64,000 nt of DNA from assembly GCA_030267565.1 (NCBI GenBank), contig BRXU01000007.1, positions 1,488,001 through 1,552,000 of the forward strand, in the 5' to 3' direction. How positions within the stretch are numbered: position 1 is the first letter of the stretch; each line of letters starts with the position of its first letter. The translations under genes were made by a program, and so were the position numbers. Below, piece after piece: positions 35,497 through 47,222 of this stretch. The notes beneath the pieces are model-generated. The model did no database searches, had not been told where the DNA came from, and saw nothing but the letters and a program-made list of their open reading frames with translations. Source of the DNA: Pleodorina starrii (taxonomy: Eukaryota; Chlorophyta; Chlorophyceae; Chlamydomonadales; Volvocaceae).

Positions 35497-38376
35497 ATGC
35501 TCTATGGATGTTCAGGCACAACGTGCGACCACTATCGTGCTATCGCACCCTGCACGTCGCTAAGGTTTGGGCGGATTATCGCTGCGTCCACATCGCCAGG
35601 CGCGGCGCCATCACCAGCTTCAAGCCCCTGTAGCTCCTGGGCCTCGACCCATCCTAGTAAAACAATTGCCAACACGCTTACACCACCACGCGCTATGACC
35701 TCGCCTACTCCTCTGGTTTGCGCTGGGCTTTGCGGCGGCGGGTGTGGCGGTAACGGCCCCATCGGCAGCTCTCTCGCTGCCCTGCCGCGATGCACTACCA
35801 GTGCCGGCGGTGCCGCCCCCGGCTGCGTCTCGCATCCCTCACCCCGCGACATCACATGCCTGGGCTATGTGGGTCAGGGCGCCAGGCCGGCGGGCGAGTA
35901 CCACGAGTGCGATTTTGACTGGCACGAGCACGCGCGCGCTGTACGGCACCTGGTGGAGGCGCAGGAAGCACAGGCGCTGGCGCTGCGGCTGGCTGCACAG
36001 CGTTCAGTACCGGAGCCTCCTGAGGACGCGGACTGCAGCAGCGGCTTGCAGGGCGGCGAGGATGGGGCCCAACCGGCGCATGAGCAGGCGCTGGGTCCTC
36101 AGCGCCATTCGGAACAGCAGCAGCAGCAGCAGGAGGGCGCGGTTGGGTCTTCAAACGCCGGCGCCATAGAGTTTGGCGGACGCTGTGGCCACGACAGCCC
36201 CAGCGGCACAGCCACCGCCGAGGCGACGACAGCGGGCGCGGCGGCGGCGCCGCCGCTGCCGGTGGACCAACGCTCCGTTGCGCGCCAGCCGCAGCACACC
36301 ACCTCTAAACCCAGATCCAGATCCACGTCAAGATCCGGATCCCGCAGTTTGCCGTCCGGCTCCGTCGGCGCGACCCACGGGTCGGTCGCGCCGGAGGCGC
36401 CCCGCGCGTCCGGCGCCGACGGCGTCTACGAGGGCGGCCGGTGGGAGGAGTTTTACCGCGCGCACCCCTCGGCGCGCTTCTTCAAGGAGCGGCGCTATCT
36501 GCTGTTGGAGTTCCCGGAGCTGCTGAGCGCCACGCACGTGGCGGAGATCGGCTGCGGCTGCGGCTCGTCCATCCTGCCGGTGCTCAAGGCCAACCCGGCC
36601 GCGCGGACCACCTGCACGGGTGAGTGAGTGCGCGTGGCGGCGGGCGGGCTCGCGGGCCGCGGGCTCGCGCGCGGAGGTCGCCGCGTCGAGGTGGACGCGC
36701 CGCCTGGTGCCGTCACGCGGCGGTGGCGATGGTGGAGGTGGTGCTGGTGGTGGTGGTGGTGGTAGTGGTGTACCAATACGGTGAAAGAGGTTTACGACTT
36801 TGCGCGGGTGCGCCTTTTGGTGCGACCCGCCCTCGCCCTTCCCCTGGAGCTCCTGCGTTCCCAGGCCAGCTGCGGTTTTGGGCGCGCGCCAGGCGCCACC
36901 GGCCACCAGCCGCCGCCACGCTCGGAACTCAGCCGCCCCCACCCCAACCTCAACCCCCTTCGCTCCGGATCGTAATTGGCACCCCGATTCTGACCTTGGC
37001 CTTGGTCCCGGCAACTGCTCCCGCTGACGCCGACGCCGCCCTCACAGGGTAAGAAAGCCGATACCGCAGCGGTAGAACGGAGGCGAACCCAGCATCCTAT
37101 CGGACCCAGCATCTTATCCTCACCGGCTTAACCGCGCGATTCCTCGCCCGCTGCCGCCCGAAACCGCGCGCTTGCAGACATCTCCACGACCTGCCTGGCC
37201 CAACTGCGCGACGCGGCGGCGACGGAAGGCATCGCGCTGTCGCGCCTGTCCGTCTTCCCCGCCGACGCCACCGACGCCGCCGCCGCGCCCGCCTTCGACG
37301 GCATCGATGCGGACGCGCTGCTCATTATGTTTACGCTGTCTGCCGTCACGCCGGAGCGCCAGGCCGTCATGCTGAGCCACGCGTGGCGCGCGCTGGCGCC
37401 CGGCGGGCGGCTGCTGCTCCGAGACCACGGCCTGTACGACATGGTGCAGCTGCGCATCCCGGCCGACCAATGGGTCGGTCCGAACCTGTACAAGCGCGGC
37501 GACGGTGAGTGAGAGCGGGGGTTAGCGTGTCAGAAGTACTCCAGGAGACCGGCGCAGCTGTTCTGTGTTGGGGGGCCGCGGACGCGCGCCGTGGCGCCTT
37601 TAAGCAATAAGCATGCAGGAGGGGCTTGGAGGGTCCAGGGCTCCGCTTCGTCACCCGCCGGTCACCTTTCGCTGGGTTTCTAGGTCGCTTACTTTTGCTT
37701 GGTTTCTGGCTTCTGTGGCCCGTAAACAAAAGACTGGTGGGTTGGAAGCGGCGTGGTGGGCTTGGGCTTGGGCGGGAGGATGGGGGGAGGGTTTTAGGGT
37801 TTCCGTATGGTCCGGGGATGTCGGATGTGGCGCTGCCGAGGGAGTGATACGGGATTGCCGGCCAGTTGGCCAGTTGGCCTCCGGTTGGCCTCAATCGGAT
37901 TCATGGGACATCGACAAAGCTCGACACAGAGTGTCGGGAGCGGTACGCACCGGCGACCATCTGGGTCTGGTTGTTAAAAGATTCATTCACAGCTCCCAGG
38001 TGTGTCATTGCAGCACCTCAAAGAGTACGGAAGCTCATCAGGCTTGGGAGGCCTTATGCCGTCCCCCTTGTAACAATCGCATCCGAATGTACCGTCTTTG
38101 CTCCGTGCTGTGAGAAGAGGGCCCCTTCCCTCAAACGCACTGCCTCCTAATGCATTTGTGTAACCGGTATGCGTCTGCACGTCCCCGGTTCGTGCTGCCG
38201 CAGGCACGATGGCGTACTTCTTTTCCACGGAGGAGCTGATCAGTCGGGCGAGGGGCGCGGGTTTCGAGACGGTTGAGTGCAAGTATGTGACGGTTGTTAA
38301 CCGTAACCGGAAAACGGGCGTCGAGCTGCGGAGGGTGTTCGTACACGGCGTGTTTCAAAAGCCGTTGGACGCGTGA
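35497..38376 (+). CDS. METTL2/6/8-type SAM methyltransferase (tRNA 3-methylcytidine family), 540 aa
   Basis: Three exons 35497-36619, 37178-37504 and 38204-38376, phases 1 and 1, closing to 541 codons. The N-terminal signature is EYHECDFDWHEHAR. The methyltransferase core starts RWEEFYRAHPSARFFKERRY (about residue 312), then motif I VAEIGCGCGSSILPVLKANP (about 349), ALLIMFTLSAVTPERQ, APGGRLLLRDHGLYDMVQLR and TMAYFFSTEELISRA, ending GVFQKPLDA. These match METTL6/METTL2, which methylate C32 of some tRNAs with S-adenosylmethionine (family knowledge). A 150-residue Gln/Ala/Ser-rich insert (about 160-305) separates the signature from the core and is unusual. The start is the first in-frame ATG; the first 100 residues are Ser/Ala/Thr-rich and could include an organelle signal. 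Which tRNA is modified cannot be told. Confidence 0.87.
36372..36383. repeat. Dispersed palindrome GACCCACGGGTC
   Basis: In methyltransferase exon 1, within the low-complexity insert; read as T-H-G-S. Confidence 0.75.
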
Positions 38377-39078
38377 CGGATGGACTCGGGTTTCACGGTT
38401 TTGTGCGCGCTCTATGCATTGGGGCGAGCAGCGGGAGGGGGGGCTAGTCCGCTTAACGTGGGCTGTGTTTTCTTACCCAAAGACGCTGGGTGACTGCGGC
38501 TCGGAAGAGGGGTTTGGCTGTGGAAGTGAAACGCCGGAGCATTTCTGCCGCCTGGCTTCCATACCTCCCCCGTATACCAAATGTCTGCTCTTGCGGCCGA
38601 GCAAGCGGCTGGCGATAGCAAAGGCTGAAAAGGCAACTACAGGCCCGTCTGGGACCGTAACGAGCGCCTGGGCGGGTACGAGAGGGCACTCCCCACCGTA
38701 TGGTGATCAGCCGTTTTTGGGACTAAACTTTCAGTGGGTTGTTGTGAGGGCTGGCTTTGCAATCACAACGTGTTGTAAACGTCAGTCCTTCGGTCTTCAG
38801 CTGAAATGCCTTTCCCTTGAGTACGACAGCGACCAAATGATTCCGCTTTCCAGCTTTCGCTTTGCAGACTGGAGCAGGCATCGCCGCACGCACAACAGGA
38901 CACTTGGCCTCTCCATGACGTTTAGCAAACCGAATCGTTTATACTTTGACTGTCCATATTTCGTCCATATCTCGTAGTCCATTCGCCACGCTATTGGCTT
39001 CTGTAGCCGTTACTTGTAGCAGGGCAGGTCGTCCCGCCTTGTTACTGCAAGGCGGTGGCGAAGGCTGCCCGGCGAAAA
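38377..39078. other. Intergenic region: methyltransferase 3' UTR and LRR gene upstream
   Basis: No coding signal seen. It contains the TGTAA word at 38774. The last 150 nt before the LRR start are AT-richer. Confidence 0.45.
38774..38778 (+). terminator. TGTAA polyadenylation signal (candidate)
   Basis: TGTAA about 400 nt past the methyltransferase stop codon, a normal 3' UTR length for these algae. Motif seen, use inferred. Confidence 0.5.
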
Positions 39079-42000
39079 ATGAGCCTGATGGCGAACGTAG
39101 AGGCCTTTGTAGGCGCTCTTACGGAGCTTCACGGGCTGTGCCAAACGCTTAAAAAATATGAGCAGTCGTTCTCGGCGGAAGCAAAGCAGCTCTTTCAGGT
39201 TCGACACAATCCTGCCGTCAGTGGTTCGCCCAGAGCAGGCTGTTCCGCTGGCAGAGCGACAGCTCCCGATAGTCTGCTGCACCAACGCAATATTGCTTAC
39301 ACGCAGAACACGAGCGCAGCGGCTGATCACGCCGTGAAGGAGCTTGAGTTCCTTCCTCCCCCTTTTGAAACTTCCATCGCTGGGTACCTGGTCACAGGCG
39401 AGTTTCGTATAGATGTCGCATGGTTTTGTGGGAATGTTTGACGTGAAAGCAGTCCTTGGCGTTCACCGCGTGCGGTGTTGTGCAGGCAACCAGGCGCTGA
39501 GGCTTCGCGCGGTGCTGCAAAGCGTCCAGCAGGCCTTGTCCAGCTTTGCGTCTGGAACGTATCCAGTTCCACGCAGCTCAAAGGTCTGATTGCCGTCGCT
39601 TGGACCTTCACCTTCGAAGGAAAGCTTTGGCCGCTGACTTTCTTCGACGCATCCGCAGGAAGAGCTGTCCCGCGTGCACGGCCTGATAATCAGCGTCAAG
39701 TTTGCCCTGTCTTCAGAGCAGCAGCTGCTTGTCACACAACTCCGGAAGCTGGTGGGTTACCGTATGCTGGGGTGTGCGGGTTGCTTTCACGGCCTTCCCC
39801 GCGTTCGCCCCGGTCACGCCGCCTGCACCACCCTCCCTTCATCGGGCGCGTGCAGTGTGCCGAGGTCGAGTCCCGAAAGCACGACTTTGACGTGATCGAA
39901 ACAAATCTGGACAACACCATGCGCAAGGTGCTGCAGCAAGTGCACGGCCAGTCCGTTCTTGAGCCCGAGGTGAGGCAGCACGCGGCTCGACGTCCCCCGC
40001 TCAGCATCCACAAGAGCTTTCACGATGCGACCTCCCCTGTATTCCTAGGGGTTTTTCAGTTCTCCCTGATTGGACAACTGCTATTCATTCTAAACGGCGG
40101 AGGCCGATGGGGGCTTTTGGTCAGGCTGGCTGCCCGTCGGGGACCCGTCCTAGTGGGCAACTCGAAGCCCCCTGCAACGCTACCTGGGTACCTGTTACGG
40201 TGTAGTCATAATACCTCGACGGTGTCGGTCCCCACACCTTTCAGGTGCTGGATGTTGAGGTGAAGCAGTTGCAAAACAGCATCACGGAGGCGCGGGCGGC
40301 GAAAGCTACCCAGCTGGAGGACATTCTGTCCTTGGCGCTCAACTCACTCCAGCGGCTGCATGCGGGACATGCGGACGACCACCCGGAGAGCGACGACGAG
40401 GCGGAGGCAGCGGAGGCGGGCGCGGGAGAAATGGACGGGGAGGACGACGAGGACGACCCGTTTTTCATGCCGATGCCGGGCGCGATTAAGTGGGCGGAGG
40501 CGTCGAAATTTAAGGAGCTGGCGAAGCCGTTGGCTCCGGAGCAGCCTGCCGAGAGGCAGTTCATGATCGTGATGGAGGACGGTAAGCGGGGAGTACCAAG
40601 GCTGAGGCGCTCGGGAGAACCGGGTACCCGGCAGAACCTGGGCTTCGGCGAGCGGTCCAGTTCTTGCTGCGTTTTACCGGAGTGGCTCTTGCTGGTGGGG
40701 ATTAGGCAATCCACTGTCGGCAGCGCGTGAGTTTGGCTGCTGGGTGCTCCCCGCTGGTTGGTAACAGAAAGCGGGTCAACCGAAGCGCTGACCGGCCAGA
40801 ACCGAGTGAACCAACGAGCGCTGCTTACTCAGCGTACACTCCGCCTGGTGGGTCCGCAGATGACACCTCAAACTCGCAATCGCACACGCCGTCTTCGACG
40901 ACGGCGATTTCGGCGGAGCCCAGCGCCAACACGCTGGTGGGCACCGCGCCCTCCGGCGCCAAGCAGCTGCCGCTGGATGACAGCGCGGATTCGTCGCCGG
41001 TTGCTCTGGCGGCGGGAGCGGCGGCGACAGCAGCGGCTACGGCGGCACTAGCAGCGGTGTCGTCGGTTACGACGGAGCCCGCAGCTGAGGAAGCAGACGC
41101 TTCGCCGGATTCGCCGGTGTCCCTGGCGGTTGCAGCGGTGAGCGACACGCCGCGGTCAACGGCGGGCACGGAGTCCTTACCCTCAGCCAGGACGGAGGGT
41201 CCGGTGGCGACGGCGGACAGGGAAGCTGTGGACTCCGTGGCGGTAATCGAGCTGCCGGCGCCAGCGGAGGCCGGCGACACGCCGACGCTGGGATCGCCGG
41301 TTGCTGCCTCTGAACCCGCATCAGCGGCTGCCGCTGCAGCGCAGGCGCCGGCGCCGCCGCAGGAGCAGCAAACAAAAGAGAAGGTGAGGCGACGGGGGCA
41401 AGGAGAACAATCAAGTGGCATGGGGCATGATCATGCGCGAAATGGGTGGACTTTCGTTTCGGCGCTTGGGATGGATGTTGGGATTGTCAGGTTTGCGAGA
41501 GGCTTCCGCTTTTGTGTTCCATGAGCGACAGCCAGGAACGGGACGCGGAACAAACTGAGGGAAAAGCGTAAGGGCGTGTTGTCACTGGTTAGCGGTGGTG
41601 CCCTGTGCATCCAAAGAAGTGTAGTGACGCGTGAAGGCGAGCGCCGGGCATTCCCACGCTGGATTGAGTATAATGGGTTGCTGTGTCATTGCTTACGTTG
41701 CTTGATGCAAGACGGATGGTAAGCTCTTCCAGTGCAAAGCTAGGCATCACAATAGCCTAAGCGTCTGTATGGAACATTTTCGCCAGATCATGCGTCGGGT
41801 ACAACGCACCGTGGACGGCAGCTGCTCCTATAGGGTTAATGCGGCGGCAAGCACCTGGATTCGCACCTATCAAATCAAGTGCCTCGTCTCGCTTTTTCTC
41901 ACGTTCAGCCTCTCACATAAAGCCACGTTTGAAGCAACGCTGTGCCAAGTACGCTACCGTGTGAAGTACGCCGTCTATGCCTTTTACGGAACGACGCAGG

Positions 42001-43310
42001 CACAGGCACCCCGCCCGGTGCCAGCTGAGGAAAAGAAAGCGCTGGTGGCCAAGGATGCGACAAAAGCGACGGATGGGACGGTGGCGGCGGGGACAGCGCC
42101 CGCCGCCGCCGAGACGCCAACGCCGGAGAAGCTGACGGACTTTGTCAACTTCCTCAACGGCGAGAACCCGGGGGCTTGCATGTTCCATGCCCAGATGCGG
42201 CTCTCACCAGAAGGCTGCATGAAGCTTGCGAACTTCCTGCGGAGCAGCGCGCGCGTGCGCGCGCTGTCGCTTTCGCACAACTACCTCGGTAAGGTGTCTC
42301 CTCGGATGTGAGGCGCATGTTCGAGTTACCTTCTCGCTCGGCCCTCGGCGCTGTGCCGCCTTTGATCCCCTCCTTCCTTGTGCTTGTGCGAGGTCTGCCG
42401 GGCCGCAAGCCTTTGGGCCCCCCGTTGCGATATTTTCTTTTTACCCCCCCCCCCCCCAAAGCTGTTGCACTATCAACTGAGGAGCTGACTCGTCCCAAAG
42501 AATTCAACCAGGAGGCCACACCACACCCATGCTGCTGCAGGCGACGCGGGTCTGCGGCTAATCTGCGAGGGCCTGCGCGAAAACAAGTCCGTCACCGCGC
42601 TGGACCTGCCGGACAACCACATCACGGACGTGGGCGCAGCCATCCTGGCGGACGCCATCAAGGACAACCCAAGCCTCACGCAGCTGCAGCTGGCCTACAA
42701 CAAGATCGGCGACCAGGGGGCCAAGGCCCTCGCGCAGGTGCGCCGAGTCGCGCTGCGCTGTTGGGGCTCTGCGCGCTGTCGCAGCTGGCGGCGCGGTTTC
42801 GGCAGCCGCGATCGCTGCGCCGACTTGCACGCTGTTTCGCCGTATCGTTTGCAGTCACGTTTGATCTTCCGGTTCCGGGCAGTTGACTTACCGTAGCCTC
42901 GTCTCGGGCTATTTCTCGGGAAGCGTGAGGGGTCCCTCATTGCAGATCGACCGCGGACGAGGAAGTCAGCATCATTGTAGGTACCGGTACATGCATACAT
43001 GGGCCCCGTACTTCACTTAGGTCGCGTGCAGTCGCTTGAAGGGGAGTGCTGCTTGGTGTTACCATTCTGTACACAGGTCATCCGCACAAGCCACAGCCTC
43101 AAGAAGCTGGGCCTGGCGTTCAACAACATTGGAAAAGCCGGCTGCCAGGCCCTGACGTCGGCCATCTCCAGCAACCAGTCCCTGAAGCACATGCAGCTGT
43201 TGCCTGGCAACCCTGTCGAGGAAAAGGACGCCAAGGCCCTCGCGAAGGCGCTCAAGCGCAACAATAAGTTCAGCATCAAGCAGCTTCTGGGGCTCAAGAG
43301 CGACTCGTAA
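39079..43310 (+). CDS. Coiled-coil plus ribonuclease-inhibitor-type leucine-rich-repeat protein, 707 aa
   Basis: Ten exons: 39079-39198, 39307-39397, 39486-39583, 39659-39751, 39856-39969, 40245-40581, 40833-41383, 42000-42288, 42541-42737 and 43077-43310; they close to 708 codons. Residues 1-230 look helical and charged (LHGLCQTLKKYEQSFSAEAK, ETNLDNTMRKVLQQVHG, VKQLQNSITEARAAKATQLE), probably a coiled coil. An acidic patch (EDDEDDPFF) and a 230-residue Ala/Ser/Thr/Pro linker follow. Residues about 550-690 are five RI-type repeats (VRALSLSHNYLGDAGLRLIC, TALDLPDNHITDVGAAI, LQLAYNKIGDQGAKALA, LGLAFNNIGKAGCQAL). RI-type repeats bind proteins; the partner is unknown. Intron 2 seems to use a GC donor (ACAG|GCGAGT), and the exon 5 acceptor is ambiguous by 9 nt. 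The start could also be the ATG at 39088. Confidence 0.75.
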
Positions 43311-44510
43311 GGTCCTTGATTCGGCGGGCACGGCAGATTGCCGGGATGCGTGTGATGTGATAGCTTGGTTGTGCGGGGCCGGGCCTGGCTTGACAAGCCT
43401 TGGCTCGGCCGCCTCATCGCCGCAAGGTTGAAAAGTGGGAGGGCGGTCGATGTTTTCTTGTGTCGTCAAGAGCGTGCGGGCAACTGTTGGCCAGCGCATC
43501 GCTGCTGGCTTGCGGCGTCCTAGCCTTGGACCGTGCCGCTGATGGTTGCCATTTGTACGGGTTGTGGGCGTCGTGACTCGGATGGGACTGTTACGGCTGT
43601 CGTGGTTCGCCTGCTGCCAGCCCAGGCAGCGTGCTGCAAGGCGCGAAGGGGTTTTTATGCGGGCGGAACTGCTGAGCATAGTGGTTACTGTTTTTCAGTC
43701 GGGCCACGCCAGGACTGGCTTTGGGTATGACTCACCTGCGGGCGGGGCCGCTTCCAGGAATCCAAGAAGAGGTGCATCTGCTCTGGCAGTTGGTTAGAAA
43801 CTCGAAGGATTCCTGCTGATTCATTATGGTAGTGGGTACAAGTAGGTGCTGACGTGGCAGTTAAGAAGCGGTTGGCAGATGTGGTCAAGTCAGTCGAAAA
43901 ACCTGCCATTCGAGCTGGCGTCTGGAGGGCATTGTGACATCTAATGGAACAGGCTGATGCGCACGATCGCGCGGCACCGTGAACAGGGAACATGCTCTCG
44001 GGCCTGTTGTTGCAGAGGGCCTGGGCATGCGTGCTGTTCCGAACTTTCTTCACCAAAACCTGGGTCTGACTGGCGCTGAGATGCAAGGGATGCGCCCATG
44101 GTCGCCATTCTTGGTATCGACATCAAGAGCAAGCGTATCCGTTGCGCTCCTACTCCGCTCGTTCATCAATTATCAAAGAGAGAGCATCTCGCCTTACGGG
44201 CTTTGCAAATGCAGCGTTTCCGGCTTTCCGCAGACTCAGTACCGGTAGTCCCCCAGGCGCGGACGAGCTTCACACTGGTCGACACAACTTCCACCATAAA
44301 CCTACTGTATGTCCGCATCTACCCCCGAGCAGTGCGAGCGCAAGCATCGCACCCTTCGCACCACCATAGCTCACTCACACAGCAGTGCCCCACTATGCCA
44401 CTAATCAACCATGCTACCGTCGACGACCTCGTCCTGACGGCCCCGCCCGCCTCGCGTGGGGGGCTCACCGCCCCCCTAGCCAACCCTCCTCGCCCCCCGT
44501 TCCCAGCCCT
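43311..44510. other. Intergenic region between convergent genes
   Basis: 3' flanks of the LRR gene (+) and the ING gene (-). I see no exon, no RNA gene and no TGTAA in either orientation. Confidence 0.45.
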
Positions 44511-46661
44511 TCAGCCGGCGACCTTCTTGCCCTGCTTCTTCCCTGGCTTCTGCTCGCCGCGGCAGATAGGGCAGAACCACTTGCCGACGGGCTCGGCCTT
44601 AAGGCCCACGCACTCGAAGTGGAACCACTCGATCGTGCAGTCAGGGTTGTCGCAGCCCACCATCTGCCCCGCAGACGGTTTATTGCAGATGCAATACGCG
44701 GGCTCGTTCTCAATGGGCACTGGCGCCGGCGCCGGCGTGCCTGCGAAAAAACCGAAGGACGCATTGGATTAGGAACGGTACCCGTATTGGCACGCGAGTG
44801 TCACATGGCACACGCTGGACGACGTGACGTGGATAGCGGTACGCCCACATGCTACCGCGGATGCCTGACGCTCCAAGATGCCATCCATGCGATTTCGTGC
44901 AAGCAGATGGTATCGCGCAGTGGAGCGAGCTGCACGCTATCTGCACCCGTGCGAAGCGTCATCATCAGGAGCAGAAACATTGCCCACCGTGACACGGTGG
45001 GCGCGGTGACACGGTGGGCGGCAACTGTCGTACTGCTGCACGGCGCCCACAGCGCAGGGAGGCAGGCGCAGCTGGCCCCATGCAGGTGGGTGCAGGGACA
45101 CGCACCTGCCGCCTCCTCCTTGCGCCGCCCCCGCTTCTTCTTGGGCTCACCTGCCCGCGCAACCGCCGGCGGGTGGGCGCCCTGCAGACCATCGCAGCCC
45201 ATGGTCCAACGAGCGGGCAACACACGCCGTTAGCCGCTCGAAAACTAGTGTTCAGGCGCGTCGCCCTGGGGAAAACACGAAACAGCCCGGGACCAAGTCC
45301 CCAGCTTGCCGCGGGCTCTCGAGCTCCCGAACGCAGTGGAGCAGCAGACAGACATGGGGGACGTGGGGGGCAAACGGCGGCGGCAACCCCTTTTTCCGTC
45401 CGACACCGCACGCCGAAAAAAAGCGTGTGCTCCCGCGCTCTTGACTGCGGTTAGCTGCCTGCGCAACTCTTTGGCAAGGTACCGGTACCTCCATGTATCA
45501 TTGCGGCACCGGTACCTTGCCAAAGAGTTGCGCAGGCAGCTAACCGCAGGGTACCTGCGTACCTCCATGTATCATTGCGGCACCGGTACCTTTGGCAAGG
45601 TACCAAAGGTACCGGTGCCGCAATGATACATGGAGGTACGCAGGTACCCTGTCAGTGTCGCCCTATCCGTCCGGTTTGTTCTGATCGTCATGCTTTGTTC
45701 TTTACCCTCAAGCCCACCCACCTTGGGCACGTCCAGTCCCAGCTTCTCGCAGGCCGTCTCGTCGTCCTCCAGCCCCAGCTTCTGCCGGTCCGTCTCGATC
45801 TCCGCATCAAGCGTCTGCAGGTCCGCGTCAAGCTGGTTGATGTGCTTGTCCATAAAGTCGTAGATCTGGTTGGCGATGTTGACCTGATGCAGGGGGAGGC
45901 AGCGGCGTTGGAAGTGCAAAGACAGGCGCAGCAGCAGCGGCAAGGCAGCAGCGGAGCTGCGCTGGGGCAGGACGACAGCCGAAAGGGAGAGATGGAGGAA
46001 ACGGGGTCCGCCGGGGAGGCATGGGGGCAGAACAGGGTAAGAAGCGGGAGGTAAGGTGCGCGCACGGGCGGCATGGTGCCACCGCAGGCTGTGGTATGTG
46101 AGGCTGGCATATGGCCAAGGAGCGGGTGGCCTGTTACCGAGGGCTGCAGTACATGCTGCAGGTGAGCACAGTCCATTGTAGCAAATCCCCCGTGTGCTGT
46201 GCGCACAGGCGTCAGGCCGGGCATGCGCATGGCAACCAGCATTTGATTGACATCTCCAAAAGGGCGTGCCTAGCAAGGAGCCGCAAGCCGAAGGCCCCGT
46301 TGTGCCACGTGCTGTGCATACGGGCCAAACCTTAGGGCACCGGCCCACGGGTCTCACACAGACCCCCACGCCAGATGCGGCCAGCGCGAAGTTTTACCTT
46401 CTCATCCGCCAGACCTACAAGGCGCTTGAGTACGGACTCCACGTCGTACGGCGGGGAAGTGTCCTCCGCGCCTCCGGCAAGTTTCTGTTTCTTCAGTGGC
46501 TGTTGGTCCTTCTCAGTCAGTATCCGCATACAATGCTCGTCAATTTCCCGGTGAAGAGTCACTGCCTTTTCATCTAGGTCCCTAATCAAGGCAAGGCGCC
46601 TACGTAGCTGCATCGGAACATCGGTCGCCCGGTCGATAAACTCTTTCAGATAATCTGTCAT
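44511..46661 (-). CDS. ING-family chromatin protein with C-terminal PHD finger, 243 aa
   Basis: Four exons 46661-46398, 45883-45722, 45181-45106 and 44740-44511, closing to 244 codons. The N-terminal ING domain reads [37 protein letters not shown], then [19 protein letters not shown], predicted to dimerise as a helical bundle. A basic stretch ([12 protein letters not shown]) is a likely nuclear signal. The PHD finger (residues 184-227) has all eight ligands: C184, C186, C197, C202, H208, C211, C224 and C227. The cage residues Y183, M194 and W206 that read H3K4me3 in ING proteins are kept (family knowledge), so it probably recruits a histone acetyltransferase or deacetylase complex to active promoters. 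The length is normal for the family, and the Lys-rich tail is short. Introns 2 and 3 hold unusual palindromes. Confidence 0.93.
44982..45019. repeat. Odd palindrome with adjacent direct repeat in ING intron 3
   Basis: GCCCACCGTG, a central A, then CACGGTGGGC (44982-45002), a perfect palindrome. It is followed at once by a second GGTGACACGGTGGGC copy (to 45019). Confidence 0.9.
45445..45549. repeat. Perfect 42-bp inverted repeat, 21-nt loop (ING intron 2)
   Basis: Arms 45445-45486 and 45508-45549 are exact reverse complements. The arms end in ACCGGT/GGTACC-rich sequence. The 21-nt loop, starting ACCTCCATGTATCATTGCGG, recurs inside the stem of the next hairpin. Confidence 0.93.
45547..45651. 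repeat. Perfect 49-bp inverted repeat, 7-nt loop (ING intron 2)
   Basis: Arms 45547-45595 and 45603-45651 are exact reverse complements around CAAGGTA. It shares 3 bp with the preceding hairpin and contains that hairpin's loop in its stem, so the two elements derive from one another. Confidence 0.93.
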
Positions 46662-47222
46662 GACCTTTGATATAATTCAAAACTAAAAAGGTATCTTATA
46701 TGACCCTATGCCGGTGGGAGGGACTGGAGAGTGGGCTGAACCGGTCACAAAACAACGAAGGCCCAACGAGTGCCTGTGGCTACAAAATGATGCAAGTACA
46801 ACATGATTTCGATTTCACCCAACCAGTAAAAGCTAACAGGATCCACAGATATTGCGTGAAGTTGACTGGTTAGAACCGCAGAAAACAATATGGCAATGAT
46901 ACGGCGTCTTGTTGATAGGAAATGCAACGATATCAACACCTAAACAAATAACTTACGTTGCGCGTTTAGTACCATGCGTGCAGGCGCCGAAAGTTGCTCG
47001 TCCACGCCCGCATGATGCAAAATGACATAGTCTTTTTTGTCGGAACGGACGCGTAGCACAGGCGCATGGCCCTTGTGTAGTAGATGTCGATGTGGTACAA
47101 ACATATATCCAAGCCTGTATCATAAGCGTGAAAGAGCGCTCGTTCTTGGGCGGCACTGTCAACCAGCGGTGCCATCTCCAGCGTAGCTTGGACTGGCAAA
47201 ATGTTTTCTTAAACTATCCAGG
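46662..47222. promoter_or_regulatory. Divergent promoter region
   Basis: A 561-bp, relatively AT-rich spacer between start codons of the ING gene (-) and the 2297-aa gene (+). A TATA-like stretch (CTTATATGACC at 46695) lies about 35 nt upstream of the ING ATG. Shared regulation is inferred. Confidence 0.4.
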
